A stretch of 64,000 nt of DNA, taken from positions 62,001-126,000 of the forward strand of contig CAMATZ010000010.1 in NCBI GenBank assembly GCA_945861275.1. Reading direction: 5' to 3'. The notes under the pieces were generated by a model. That model saw nothing but the letters and a program-made list of their open reading frames with translations. It did no database searches and was not told where the DNA came from. This document shows positions 49,370-57,313 of this stretch, in pieces (the first letter of the stretch is position 1; every line of letters begins with the position of its first letter). A program made the translations under genes and the position numbers. Source of the stretch: Bordetella parapertussis. Its GTDB lineage: Bacteria; Pseudomonadota; Gammaproteobacteria; Burkholderiales; SG8-41.

Positions 49370-50401
49370 TTAGGGTTTGTTCCAAAGCGACGCAACCGCA
49401 TCGACAGCAGCATCAACTTCCGCATTGCCGATATGCCGCTGTGTCACAAAACGCAACGTCGTTGCCGATGCGGGACTGACCCGCACGCCTTTGCGCTCAA
49501 GGTCAGCCGACCATTGCGCGGCGCTGCGTTTGCTCACGCTGACATCGACGCGTACCAGATTGGTCTCGACCTCATCAGGCTTAGCCAGGCTTGCATCGAT
49601 GCGATGCAGCCCTTCGGCCAATCGTTTTGCGGTGGCGTGATCCTCGTGCAACCGGTCAACCATCGTCTCCAACGCGATGATGCCTGCCGCAGCCAGCGGC
49701 CCCGCTTGACGCATATTGCCGCCGACCATGCGCCGGAACGTGCGCGCACGTTCGGTAAACGCGTTGCTGCCGCATAGCACCGAACCTACCGGCGCGCTTA
49801 GCCCTTTCGACACGCAAAAACCTATGGAATCGGTGTACTGCGCAATTTCTTTGGCCTCCACGCCCAGTGCGACGGCGGCATTGAACAGGCGTGCGCCGTC
49901 GGTATGCACCGGCACGCCGTTTTCGCGCGCAAGTTCGTGAACAGCTCGCATGTGCGCCAGCGGCAACACCGCGCCACCGGCTTGATTGTGTGTGGTTTCC
50001 ATGCACACCAGCGCAGTACCCAGATTGTTGCGCGTTATCGGGCGTATCTTTTCACGCAAGGCGTCAACATCCATTGCGCCCCTTGTGCCAGGCACGCCTT
50101 TGTGAAACATGCCGGCAAGCCCCGCGATACCGCCCAGTTCCGATACCAGTATGTGCGCGCTGGCTTCCAGCAGCACTTCACCGCCGCGCTGCGCATGCGT
50201 GAGCACCGCCACCAGATTGGTCATGGTGCCGCTGGGCATAAAAGCGCCGGCTTCCTTGCCGGTGCGCTCGGCAGCGAGCGCTTCGAGCTTCATCACGGTT
50301 TCATCACCGTCGCGGGAATCGTCGCCGTAACTCGCTTCGCGCATCGATTCGAGCATGGCTTCGGTGGGGCGGGTGATGGTGTCGCTGCGTAGATCGATCA
50401 T
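49370..50401 (-). CDS. ltaE: Low-specificity L-threonine aldolase
   Basis: This 343-residue PLP enzyme cleaves threonine and related beta-hydroxy amino acids to glycine and an aldehyde. It starts MIDLRSDTITRPTEAML, diagnostic of the family. The PLP lysine is Lys199 in CVSKGLSAPVGS and the pyridine-nitrogen partner is Asp168 in VHTDGARLFNAA. GGAG precedes the ATG. It lies directly ahead of the three M20 genes on the same strand, so it could act on amino acids released by them. Confidence 0.94.
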   Translation of the reverse strand: MIDLRSDTITRPTEAMLESMREASYGDDSRDGDETVMKLEALAAERTGKEAGAFMPSGTMTNLVAVLTHAQRGGEVLLEASAHILVSELGGIAGLAGMFHKGVPGTRGAMDVDALREKIRPITRNNLGTALVCMETTHNQAGGAVLPLAHMRAVHELARENGVPVHTDGARLFNAAVALGVEAKEIAQYTDSIGFCVSKGLSAPVGSVLCGSNAFTERARTFRRMVGGNMRQAGPLAAAGIIALETMVDRLHEDHATAKRLAEGLHRIDASLAKPDEVETNLVRVDVSVSKRSAAQWSADLERKGVRVSPASATTLRFVTQRHIGNAEVDAAVDAVASLWNKP

Positions 50402-50524
50402 GGAAGCACTCCAGAAAATTCTTGACGGCGCACACCTGCACCGAAGCGAAGTGTAGCGCGCGAACTATAGCGCCGGCCTGCGGAGGGATATTGGGTGGTT
50501 CTTGCAACGCGGCTGGCGGGTACG

Positions 50525-52204
50525 TTACATCTCCCCGTAGTGTATCCGCCGATAAGGCGCAGACACAATGGCATCATCCACATGCACATCCCAAAGCTCA
50601 GCCTGCCGCGCCGTTTCATGTGCCGCAAACAACGCCTTGAATCGATTCAGGCTGGTGATCTTCTCGCCGCGCAAACCAAAGCCGCGCGCGATGGCCGCGA
50701 TGTCGCCGCGGCCATGCATTGATTCCTGCGCGTCGTAGCCTTGCGCCCTGAACTTGTGCACCTCGGCGCCGTAACCGCCGTCGTTCACCGCGCAGATCAG
50801 CATGCGTATGCCCTGGCGGCGGATGGTTTCCAGTTCCTGAATGTGCATCATCAGGCTGCCATCGCCTTCAATCAGCAGCAGTTTGCCATCGTTGCGTGCG
50901 GCGGCCATGCCGATCGCAATCGATAATGCCGAGCCGATAGCGCCGAAGTCGTTGATGACGTGTACGTTCTCGGCGCGGCGACCATAGAAGTGCGTCACCA
51001 TGATGCCTGCGAAATGTGCGCCGCCGCTGACCACGGTCCAGTCCTTCGGGATAGCCGCATCGAGTTCCAGCATTGCCGGGCGCGGATCCACCGTGCCTTC
51101 CGTCACCAGAAATTCTTTTGAGTCCGGCCGCGCCGCCATGGCCGCGATCTGGTTGGCGAGCAGGGGCGAGCGCGCACCGGCTGAAGAATAGTTGCGCTCC
51201 ACCAGCTTCGCCAGCACGGCCTCGGCGGCGGCCCTGGCGTCCGCCTTGATATGCATGTCGGCGATGCGCAGCCCCTGGTAGAGGCCGCGCGGATTGAGGT
51301 CAATCTGCACTGCTTTCGCGTTCGGGTAGAGGTAGCCCGCCTCGGTGGTGTAGTGGCCCAGGCCCGCGCCGACACCGATCAGCAGGTCGCACGCGGCAAA
51401 TTCCTCGCGCGCGAGCGGGCTCGCGTACGCGCCGGCGACGCCGATGCCGTAGCGGTTGTGGTCAAACAGTCCCTTGGCGAAGAGTGAGGTTGCCAGCAAC
51501 GCGCCACAGCGCTCGGCCAGCGCCTCCAGCGCCGGCGCCGCCGCGGCGCGCATCACGCCGCGCCCGGCGAGGATGATCGGACGCTTCGCTTCCGCGATCA
51601 TCACTGCCAGCCGCTCCACCAGCGCCGGGTCAGGCATTGGGCGCTGCGGCGTGGGCATGAGTTCGGTGGAGGGCGAATACTCCGCGCCCCACGGAAACGG
51701 CGCTTTCTGCAAATCCATCGGCACACCCAGCACCACGGGGCAGCGCTCCTGCCGCGCGGTGTAGAAGGCTTCGCGCACGGTGTCGAGCATACGGTCCACG
51801 CTTTTTACCGGCAGGTAGCGCGCGCCGGTCGCGGTGGCGAGCGGCCCGAGTTCGAGTTGCTGGACGTACCATGCGGCTGATGTCGGCGAGTCGCCCGCGA
51901 ACACGACGAGCGGAATGCTGCCGCGAGCGGCGGTGGTCAACGCCGTCATAATTTGCGTGAACCCGGGGCCGCAGGTGACGGTTGCGATGCCCACCTTGCC
52001 GGTGTGGCGGGCATACCCGTCCGCCATGGCAACGGCACAGTGCTCATGTCGCGCATGCACCACGCGCACGCCGTACTTCTGCGCCATGATCGCGCCCCAG
52101 TACATGTTGGCATCGCCCAGCAGCGCAAACATCGTATCCACTCCTTCTGCGACGAAGGCCTGCGACAATACTTCGTAGCCATTCAGCTCACTGTCCTTGC
52201 TCAT
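50525..52204 (-). CDS. Thiamine diphosphate-dependent enzyme, acetolactate synthase-like
   Basis: This is a 559-residue protein with the three-domain POX fold. The N-terminal PYR domain carries the activating Glu in VVHARHEHCAVAMADGYARH. The central domain is about 190-330. The C-terminal PP domain has the ThDP/Mg motif GDGSLMMHIQELETIRRQGI ending at NDGGYG. The FAD-binding character of true acetolactate synthase is unclear. Linked genes (CoxG-like, threonine aldolase, class II aldolase) do not include the small regulatory ilvH subunit, so a catabolic decarboxylase or carboligase is more likely than branched-chain biosynthesis. It overlaps the CoxG gene by four bases. Confidence 0.85.
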   Translation of the reverse strand: MSKDSELNGYEVLSQAFVAEGVDTMFALLGDANMYWGAIMAQKYGVRVVHARHEHCAVAMADGYARHTGKVGIATVTCGPGFTQIMTALTTAARGSIPLVVFAGDSPTSAAWYVQQLELGPLATATGARYLPVKSVDRMLDTVREAFYTARQERCPVVLGVPMDLQKAPFPWGAEYSPSTELMPTPQRPMPDPALVERLAVMIAEAKRPIILAGRGVMRAAAAPALEALAERCGALLATSLFAKGLFDHNRYGIGVAGAYASPLAREEFAACDLLIGVGAGLGHYTTEAGYLYPNAKAVQIDLNPRGLYQGLRIADMHIKADARAAAEAVLAKLVERNYSSAGARSPLLANQIAAMAARPDSKEFLVTEGTVDPRPAMLELDAAIPKDWTVVSGGAHFAGIMVTHFYGRRAENVHVINDFGAIGSALSIAIGMAAARNDGKLLLIEGDGSLMMHIQELETIRRQGIRMLICAVNDGGYGAEVHKFRAQGYDAQESMHGRGDIAAIARGFGLRGEKITSLNRFKALFAAHETARQAELWDVHVDDAIVSAPYRRIHYGEM

Positions 52205-52782
52205 GCGTTCCCCTTGTCGTTTTTTCCAGCGCTTTTGCCAACCATGCTGCGCGCGCCGTCGAGTAACGCGCGCCCCAATATCCTTGTTGCGGAAGCAGCT
52301 TGCACCTGCTCGGGCACGGCATCGCCTCCGCCTGCGCGCTGCTGTTCGATAACGCGTGCGATATTGGTGGCGAACTCCGCCAACAACGCACGCGCGACAT
52401 GCACGCCGCCCGCCGAGGCGAACATCTCCAGAGGGCCGGCAACCTCGAATCCGCCTTCCAGAGTGACCTCCGTGGTGTCGGCGCCGTGCGCCTCCAGCTC
52501 GAAGCGGGCACGCGCGCGCGACGCACCCTTCTGGTCGATGCCGCGCGCCTCGATCAGGCAGCGTTTGACGGGATGATCGTAGGTGAGCCGCGCCTCACCA
52601 CGAAACACCGCCACCGTGGGGCCGAACTTGAACGTCACCTTGCCGCGATGCGCGCCATCCGGCGTCAATTCGGTAAGCTCTGCGCCGGGTATGCAGGCTG
52701 CGACCACGGCCGGGTCCGACATCAGCGGCCATACCTCATCCGGCGGCGCCGGAACCCGAAACTTTTCCTGCAGATTGATCAC
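52201..52782 (-). CDS. SRPBCC/CoxG-like protein
   Basis: This 193-residue START-like protein matches the CoxG (carbon monoxide dehydrogenase subunit G) group: INLQEKFRVPAPPDEVWPLM, then CIPGAELTEL and the FKFGPTVAVF segment. The C-terminal ~50 residues are a low-complexity tail ending in a basic patch. No coxMSL genes are near. The four-base overlap with the ThDP enzyme points to a joint role. CoxG-like proteins are often misnamed; a lipid- or membrane-tethering role is possible. Confidence 0.8.
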   Translation of the reverse strand: MINLQEKFRVPAPPDEVWPLMSDPAVVAACIPGAELTELTPDGAHRGKVTFKFGPTVAVFRGEARLTYDHPVKRCLIEARGIDQKGASRARARFELEAHGADTTEVTLEGGFEVAGPLEMFASAGGVHVARALLAEFATNIARVIEQQRAGGGDAVPEQVQAASATRILGRALLDGARSMVGKSAGKNDKGNA

Positions 52783-52817
52783 ACGTTCTCCCCGGTTATT
52801 TATTTAAAAACAATACG

Positions 52818-53618
52818 TTACGAAATTTTCGCTGCCAGAAGATAATCACTAACTTCGGCAAACCCGGCGCCGCAGCGTTTCACGCTGACGTAGGCGGGCA
52901 GTGGTGCAACGCGAGCGCCAAATTCCAGAATGTTGGCAACGCCGACGGCGTGCGGAAAGTAGCCGAACATCGGTGCGTCGTTGGGTGAATCACCAACGAA
53001 AATGTAACGCGTGCGCGTCGCATCGAGGTCAACGCCGAACGCTTCGCGCATCAATGTTTTGCTCATGCCCAGTTTATCGTAATCGCCAAACCAGCCGTTG
53101 ACGTGGATCGAGCTCACCTTGGCGGTGAGGCCGTGCTTTTCCATGCGCATCACGATTTCGTCAATGGCGGATTGCGGCAGCGGCGTTACATCCTCGCAGA
53201 AATCAATCGCCAGATCGGTTTCGCGGTACTGCTGGTCGGCGGCAATCGCGGTGCCGGGTACGGCATTGAGAATTTCCTGCGCGATTTGCGCGAGACGCGT
53301 GCGGTGCACAGCGCGCGTTGCTGCATCGTCAACAAAATGCCGCCGCATCCTGCGTGCGGCAGTGTCATAGCGAAAATAAAACGCGCCGTTCTCGCCTACC
53401 ACGCCATCCACCGGCCACATCCGCGCAATGTGGTCACACCAGCCTGCAGGCCGGCCGGTCACCGGTATCACCAGCAGCCCGGCTTGCTGCAGGCGTTGCA
53501 TCGCGCTGTAGGCTTCGGCAGTGATGCGGCCTTCGCTACTCAAGGTGTCGTCAATATCGCACAACACGCCGCGTACAGCGCGCCGTGCATCGAGCGCAAA
53601 TTCCGTCAGCGGTTTCAT
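52818..53618 (-). CDS. HAD-superfamily (Cof/MPGP-like) phosphatase
   Basis: This is a 266-residue HAD hydrolase. I chose the ATG at 53618 (MKPLTEFALDARR); the open frame extends upstream only through the palindromic element and lacks a ribosome-binding site. Motif I DIDDTLS (Asp nucleophile near residue 21), motif II VIPVTGRP, and motif IV GDSPNDAPMFGYF are intact, with a C2-type cap between. It resembles mannosyl-3-phosphoglycerate or sucrose-phosphate phosphatases. The 187-bp element begins 13 bases upstream of its start, so native upstream signals are displaced. Confidence 0.82.
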   Translation of the reverse strand: MKPLTEFALDARRAVRGVLCDIDDTLSSEGRITAEAYSAMQRLQQAGLLVIPVTGRPAGWCDHIARMWPVDGVVGENGAFYFRYDTAARRMRRHFVDDAATRAVHRTRLAQIAQEILNAVPGTAIAADQQYRETDLAIDFCEDVTPLPQSAIDEIVMRMEKHGLTAKVSSIHVNGWFGDYDKLGMSKTLMREAFGVDLDATRTRYIFVGDSPNDAPMFGYFPHAVGVANILEFGARVAPLPAYVSVKRCGAGFAEVSDYLLAAKIS

Positions 53619-53630
53619 AGGGCGAGGCGC

Positions 53631-53817
53631 TAGTGTCTCGACCCGTTGATTTCGATACATTGGATGCCGTGATCAAAGGCTGTCCGCACAACAATGTCGA
53701 AATCGCTGCCAGGCGCGAAGCCGCGCGCAGCCGGGTTGGGAACCCGGCGAGCACGGCGACAAAGCATGGCGGCGATTCTCGGCATTGTTGTATCGATATT
53801 AACGGGTCGAGACACTA
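53631..53817. mobile_element. 187-bp MITE-like palindromic element
   Basis: The ends are inverted repeats of 28 bases with two mismatches (53631-53658 and 53790-53817), reading TAGTGTCTCGACCCGTT inwards, and both outermost dinucleotides are TA. This is the layout of non-autonomous elements moved by IS630/Tc1-mariner transposases, which duplicate a TA target. A perfect 8-bp hairpin GCCGGGTT-GGG-AACCCGGC lies inside. No transposase is encoded. The right end supplies the TAG stop of the class II aldolase gene. Confidence 0.7.
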
Positions 53818-54504
53818 GGCTGCGCCTTCCACTTCCACCATCGCCCACACCCGCCGCATCGGTCCGCGCGTGCGCATCAGTTCCGCGGCAGCGTCTTGCG
53901 CCATTTGCGGCTCGATCCATTGCGGCTGGCCAAGCGTGCATGAAAGGTAGGCGCGATGCGCGTTTTCTTCGAGGAAAAACGCGCCGGCTACACTTTCCTC
54001 GATGTCGCCGCCGGTGATTACGCTGCCATGCGCATAGAGCAGCGCGGCACGATGCGAACCGAGCGCGGTGGCGAGTGCGACGCCGCGCTCGGTGGTGCTC
54101 ACCAGTCGCGGGTCTTTATAAATAGGCAGTCCGTCGGCAAACAATGTTCCCATCAGATGGATCGGACGCAGGGTGTGTTGCGCACTGGTGGTGAACGCGG
54201 TTGCGTGCATGCCGTGGTAGTGAATAATGCTGTGCACATCGGGACGCGCGCGAAAGATTTCATGATGGATCGGCGCTTCGCCCGGCCTGTCGCCTTTGCC
54301 CGCGAGCAGGGCGCCGCTCATGTCATACACCAGCATGTCGTCGGGCGCGATGATGGGGCCCAGCGAGTGGCGCGTGAGCATATAGTTGTCCGTGCCCGGA
54401 ATGCGCACGCTCAGGTGTCCGAAGCCTTCGATGAATCCGCGGCGATACAGAAAACGCCAGGCCTTCATGCATTTGTCCATCAGGGCGGCTTCGGCGGAGG
54501 GCAT
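53815..54504 (-). CDS. Class II aldolase/adducin domain protein
   Basis: This is a 229-residue protein. The fold signature is FIEGFGHLSVRIPG near residue 25. The zinc-site histidines lie in SIIHYHGMHATAF (HxH) and LLYAHGSVITGGD, with the catalytic Glu in GEAPIHHEIFRA. Members catalyse retro-aldol cleavage or decarboxylation of small hydroxy acids or sugar phosphates. The stop codon is formed by the end of the 187-bp element, so the C-terminus may have been altered by the insertion. It is 11 bases downstream of the DUF2946-like gene on the same strand. Confidence 0.85.
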   Translation of the reverse strand: MPSAEAALMDKCMKAWRFLYRRGFIEGFGHLSVRIPGTDNYMLTRHSLGPIIAPDDMLVYDMSGALLAGKGDRPGEAPIHHEIFRARPDVHSIIHYHGMHATAFTTSAQHTLRPIHLMGTLFADGLPIYKDPRLVSTTERGVALATALGSHRAALLYAHGSVITGGDIEESVAGAFFLEENAHRAYLSCTLGQPQWIEPQMAQDAAAELMRTRGPMRRVWAMVEVEGAA

Positions 54505-54515
54505 GCGGCTCCTAG

Positions 54516-55124
54516 TCAGATTGCGTTCGGTGGTGCGGGATGCGGATCAAATCCAAAACGCTGCGGCACTTCCGCGGCGCGCATCGTTGCAAACGGCACC
54601 GGGCGGTCGTGGAACTTGAGTGACAGCAACGCTGGCGGAAGCGGGCGCTGATGTTCGATCAGTTCCACCACTTCGTCGAATGCGCTTTCCTCGACCACGT
54701 TGCCCTTGACGTCGATCATCGAAGCGAGCAGCAACGGATCCAGATCCTGATCGTGGATGAGGCCGATGCCGCGATCAGTCTGCAGCAGTACCGTGCCCTG
54801 CTCGTCGATCCATGCACCGAGCAGAGTGTTGACCACATCGCCCACCTGCGTGGCCAACGCCAGCGGCGCACTTAAATCGTTCGTCACGCGATAGACAAAC
54901 GGCGTGTAATCCAGATCGACAAACACGCGCTGCGGGCCGTTCTGGAAATACCAGCGGCCAGCATCGTCGTGAAGATAGTTGCGGCTGATAAAAGCGTTCA
55001 ATGCGGCGTTACCGATGGTTTCGCGTTTGATCAGCCAGTTGCCGCGACGATCGAGTGCGAGCCAGCCGTAGACAGCCGGCACGTTGGGCCATTTGGCCAT
55101 GGCACGCAGAACGATTTCATCCAT
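54516..55124 (-). CDS. DUF2946-like protein with C-terminal extension
   Basis: This is a 202-residue protein. The N-terminal half (residues 1-85), with AKWPNVPAVYGWLALDRRGN and RWYFQNGPQRVFVDLDYTPF, resembles a betaproteobacterial family I know under the label DUF2946. The second half (about 110-202) is an acidic extension with repeats of 'D...LLLASMIDVKGNVVEES' style that I cannot place. No signal peptide or membrane helix. It lies between the oxaloacetate decarboxylase-like and class II aldolase genes. Function unknown; the family name itself is moderately certain. Confidence 0.6.
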   Translation of the reverse strand: MDEIVLRAMAKWPNVPAVYGWLALDRRGNWLIKRETIGNAALNAFISRNYLHDDAGRWYFQNGPQRVFVDLDYTPFVYRVTNDLSAPLALATQVGDVVNTLLGAWIDEQGTVLLQTDRGIGLIHDQDLDPLLLASMIDVKGNVVEESAFDEVVELIEHQRPLPPALLSLKFHDRPVPFATMRAAEVPQRFGFDPHPAPPNAI

Positions 55125-55154
55125 GGCCGGCGCAAGAGCAAAGATAACCCACTA

Positions 55155-55274
55155 CCGCAAAGGCGCAAAAACGCAAAGGAAACGCAAAGGAAGTCAAAGG
55201 CGATTTTTTCCTACAGTGAATAATTCAATGCGGGTTTTCTTTGCGTAACCTTTGCGTTTTTTGCGTCTTTGCGG
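55155..55274. repeat. CGCAAAG-rich inverted repeat
   Basis: A left arm (55155-55195) with three spaced CGCAAAGG units is mirrored by a right arm (55234-55274) with CCTTTGCG/CTTTGCG units, about 41 bases each with few mismatches. It could form a very long hairpin between two minus-strand genes. Repeats of CGCAAAG type are common intergenic elements in environmental proteobacteria. Confidence 0.65.
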
Positions 55275-55294
55275 TTGCTGTTGACGTTAAATCT

Positions 55295-56158
55295 TTACTT
55301 CATAAATGTCTTGATCCATTGCCTGTATTCGCCGTTGTGCGTCATCTGGTCCATTTCTTCGGTCGAGGCGATTTTGGATTTGAGATCGGCAGCCGCACCG
55401 CCGTTGTAGAGGTGCGAGTAAATTTCGCGCAGTACTTTTACCGCACCGGCGAGCGGCTGATGGCCTTGCAGCATGACGCGTGCGCCGGCGGCTGCAAGCG
55501 CCTCGCGCGTCATCGACGCCGGCGCGGAGCCCATGATAATCGGCAGCTTTGACGCCGCGTGTATGGCCTTGACTTGATCCAGCGTTTCCACGCCGACGGC
55601 AAAGATGCAGTCCACGCCGCAGGCTGCGTAGGCCTTGGCGCGTGCGCAGGTGGCCTCGGTGCCTTCGACTCTCAGCGCGGCGGTGCGGCCCGCGATTACG
55701 GTGGCGGGGTCTTTCTTCGCAGCGACGGCGGCTTTCAATTTGCCGACCATTTCCGCGGTGGAAATCAGCTCATCTTTTTCCTGGCCAAAGCGCAGCGGCA
55801 GCGCGGTGTCTTCAATGCTCATCGCCGACACGCCCGCATGCTCGCACTCGATCACCGTGCGCATCACGTTCAGCGCATTGCCGTAGCCGTGATCGGCATC
55901 CACCAGCAAGGAAATATCGGATGCGCGCATGATGCGGCGTATCTGATCGGCGAATTCGGTGAGTGTCAGCACAATCAAATCGGGCGCGGCGAGCGTGCTG
56001 TTCGACGACACTGAGCCGGCGAGGATGCCGAGGGTGTAGCCCACGTCCTGCGCGATACGCGCCGACAGGCCGTCATACACGCTGGCGGGCGACAGGCATT
56101 GGGTTCCATTGAGGATGGCGCGCATGCGGTTGCGCTGTTCGGTGGGGGTCAGGCTCAT
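55295..56158 (-). CDS. Isocitrate lyase/PEP mutase family, oxaloacetate decarboxylase-like
   Basis: This is a 287-residue TIM-barrel enzyme. The Mg-binding segment VDADHGYGNALNVMRTV and IEDTALPLRFG, together with GRTAALRVEG, match the PA4872-type oxaloacetate decarboxylase branch of the superfamily, which lacks the catalytic Cys loop (KKCGH) of isocitrate lyases. The expected reaction is decarboxylation of oxaloacetate to pyruvate. A phosphonopyruvate-related role is less likely, since the PEP mutase gating loop is not obvious. It lies in the catabolic run below the TauD gene. Confidence 0.82.
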   Translation of the reverse strand: MSLTPTEQRNRMRAILNGTQCLSPASVYDGLSARIAQDVGYTLGILAGSVSSNSTLAAPDLIVLTLTEFADQIRRIMRASDISLLVDADHGYGNALNVMRTVIECEHAGVSAMSIEDTALPLRFGQEKDELISTAEMVGKLKAAVAAKKDPATVIAGRTAALRVEGTEATCARAKAYAACGVDCIFAVGVETLDQVKAIHAASKLPIIMGSAPASMTREALAAAGARVMLQGHQPLAGAVKVLREIYSHLYNGGAAADLKSKIASTEEMDQMTHNGEYRQWIKTFMK

Positions 56159-56287
56159 GATGGCTCCGTAGTTTAATATATCAATAAAAACAATTAGTTA
56201 CGTATTAAAGCCAGTAACTCGTATTGCAAGCCGCATCGTAACCGAGTTATTGCGCGTGCGCGTTGAATTGCGCCAGACGAAAATGCA

Positions 56288-57169
56288 TTAATGCACCGTC
56301 GGCCCGTCACCCGCAACCGTCGTGCGATGCAAAACGCGCGCATGCTCGGTGATGGCATAGGGCCGCGCGCGATGCAGCGCCGCGCGATTGTCGTACATCA
56401 CCAGATCGCCCACTTGCCAGTGGTGCATATAGGTCAGTTCTTCGCGCGTGGCGAATTCCAGCAACTCGGCGAGCAGTGCGCGGCCCTGTTCCTCGGGCAA
56501 TTCGCGGATGTGCGAGGCGTGAGAACCGACATAGAGCGCCTTGCGTCCGTTCACCGGGTTGCTGCGCACCATCGCTTGCGGCACCGGCGGAAAGCGCTGG
56601 TCTTCCTCTTCGTTGGTAAGTTTGATGCCGGTATTGCGGCGCGAGTAGGCGTAATGATGAATCGCCGCCATGCTCTCAATTTCACGCTTGCGTGCTTCGG
56701 GCAGTGCGTCATAAGCCGCACGCAGGCTGGCGAACTGCGTCTGGCCGCCCTCAGCACCGTCAGCACTTTTAGGCGGCAGCACGCGTGCATGCAAGAGCGA
56801 GGCCTTGGCCGGCACTTTTTTGAACGAGCTGTCCGAATGCCAGTTGCGCTGGCCGATGCGGTAGATCAGGCGCGGGTCATCGGCCGCCATCAGTTTGCCG
56901 TTAGGATCAAGATTCGAAATTACCGACACCTGTTTCACCGTGAAGTTGTTGGCGATATGGCCCTGCGTGGTTTCCAGTGCGCCAAAGCGGCGGCTGAATG
57001 CGATTTGGGATTCATCACTGAGTTGCTGACCGGGGAACACCAGCACAGAGTAAGTCTCGAAAGCATTTTCAACTTCGGCGAAGGTTGCCTCGTCCAATGG
57101 CCGAGTGAGATCGACGTCGGTAATCTGCGCACCGAACACCGGGGTAAGTTGTCGAACAGTGATGGGCAT
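56288..57169 (-). CDS. TauD/TfdA-family Fe(II)/2-oxoglutarate dioxygenase
   Basis: This is a 293-residue enzyme. The iron triad is His111 and Asp113 in RNWHSDSSFK plus His266 in DNRAALHRARPY. Arg278 or Arg282 would bind 2-oxoglutarate. The N-terminus ITVRQLTPVFGAQITDVDLT is the usual TauD/TfdA opening. Members hydroxylate taurine, alkylsulfonates, phenoxyacetates or other acids, leading to C-S, C-O or C-P bond cleavage. The specific substrate is unknown. It is first in the eleven-gene minus-strand run and diverges from the Bug receptor gene. Confidence 0.88.
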   Translation of the reverse strand: MPITVRQLTPVFGAQITDVDLTRPLDEATFAEVENAFETYSVLVFPGQQLSDESQIAFSRRFGALETTQGHIANNFTVKQVSVISNLDPNGKLMAADDPRLIYRIGQRNWHSDSSFKKVPAKASLLHARVLPPKSADGAEGGQTQFASLRAAYDALPEARKREIESMAAIHHYAYSRRNTGIKLTNEEEDQRFPPVPQAMVRSNPVNGRKALYVGSHASHIRELPEEQGRALLAELLEFATREELTYMHHWQVGDLVMYDNRAALHRARPYAITEHARVLHRTTVAGDGPTVH

Positions 57170-57313
57170 GGCAGTTCCTTAAACGTGGGCTGTGGCGGCG
57201 GGCCGGCGCACGAGTACGCGGCAATAGGTGTTGATCAGGTTTGCAATTATGATAGCACCGAGTTGCCGGCAAATAATTCGTTGAGTCCACCATAGTTTAA
57301 TAGAGGAAAACCG

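Noticed and set aside
55295-56158. PEP mutase of phosphonate biosynthesis, given the phn-type transporter and ThDP enzyme nearby
   Set aside because: The DADHGYGNALN and flanking motifs fit the PA4872-type oxaloacetate decarboxylase branch, and no phosphonopyruvate decarboxylase signature or aminotransferase partner was found.
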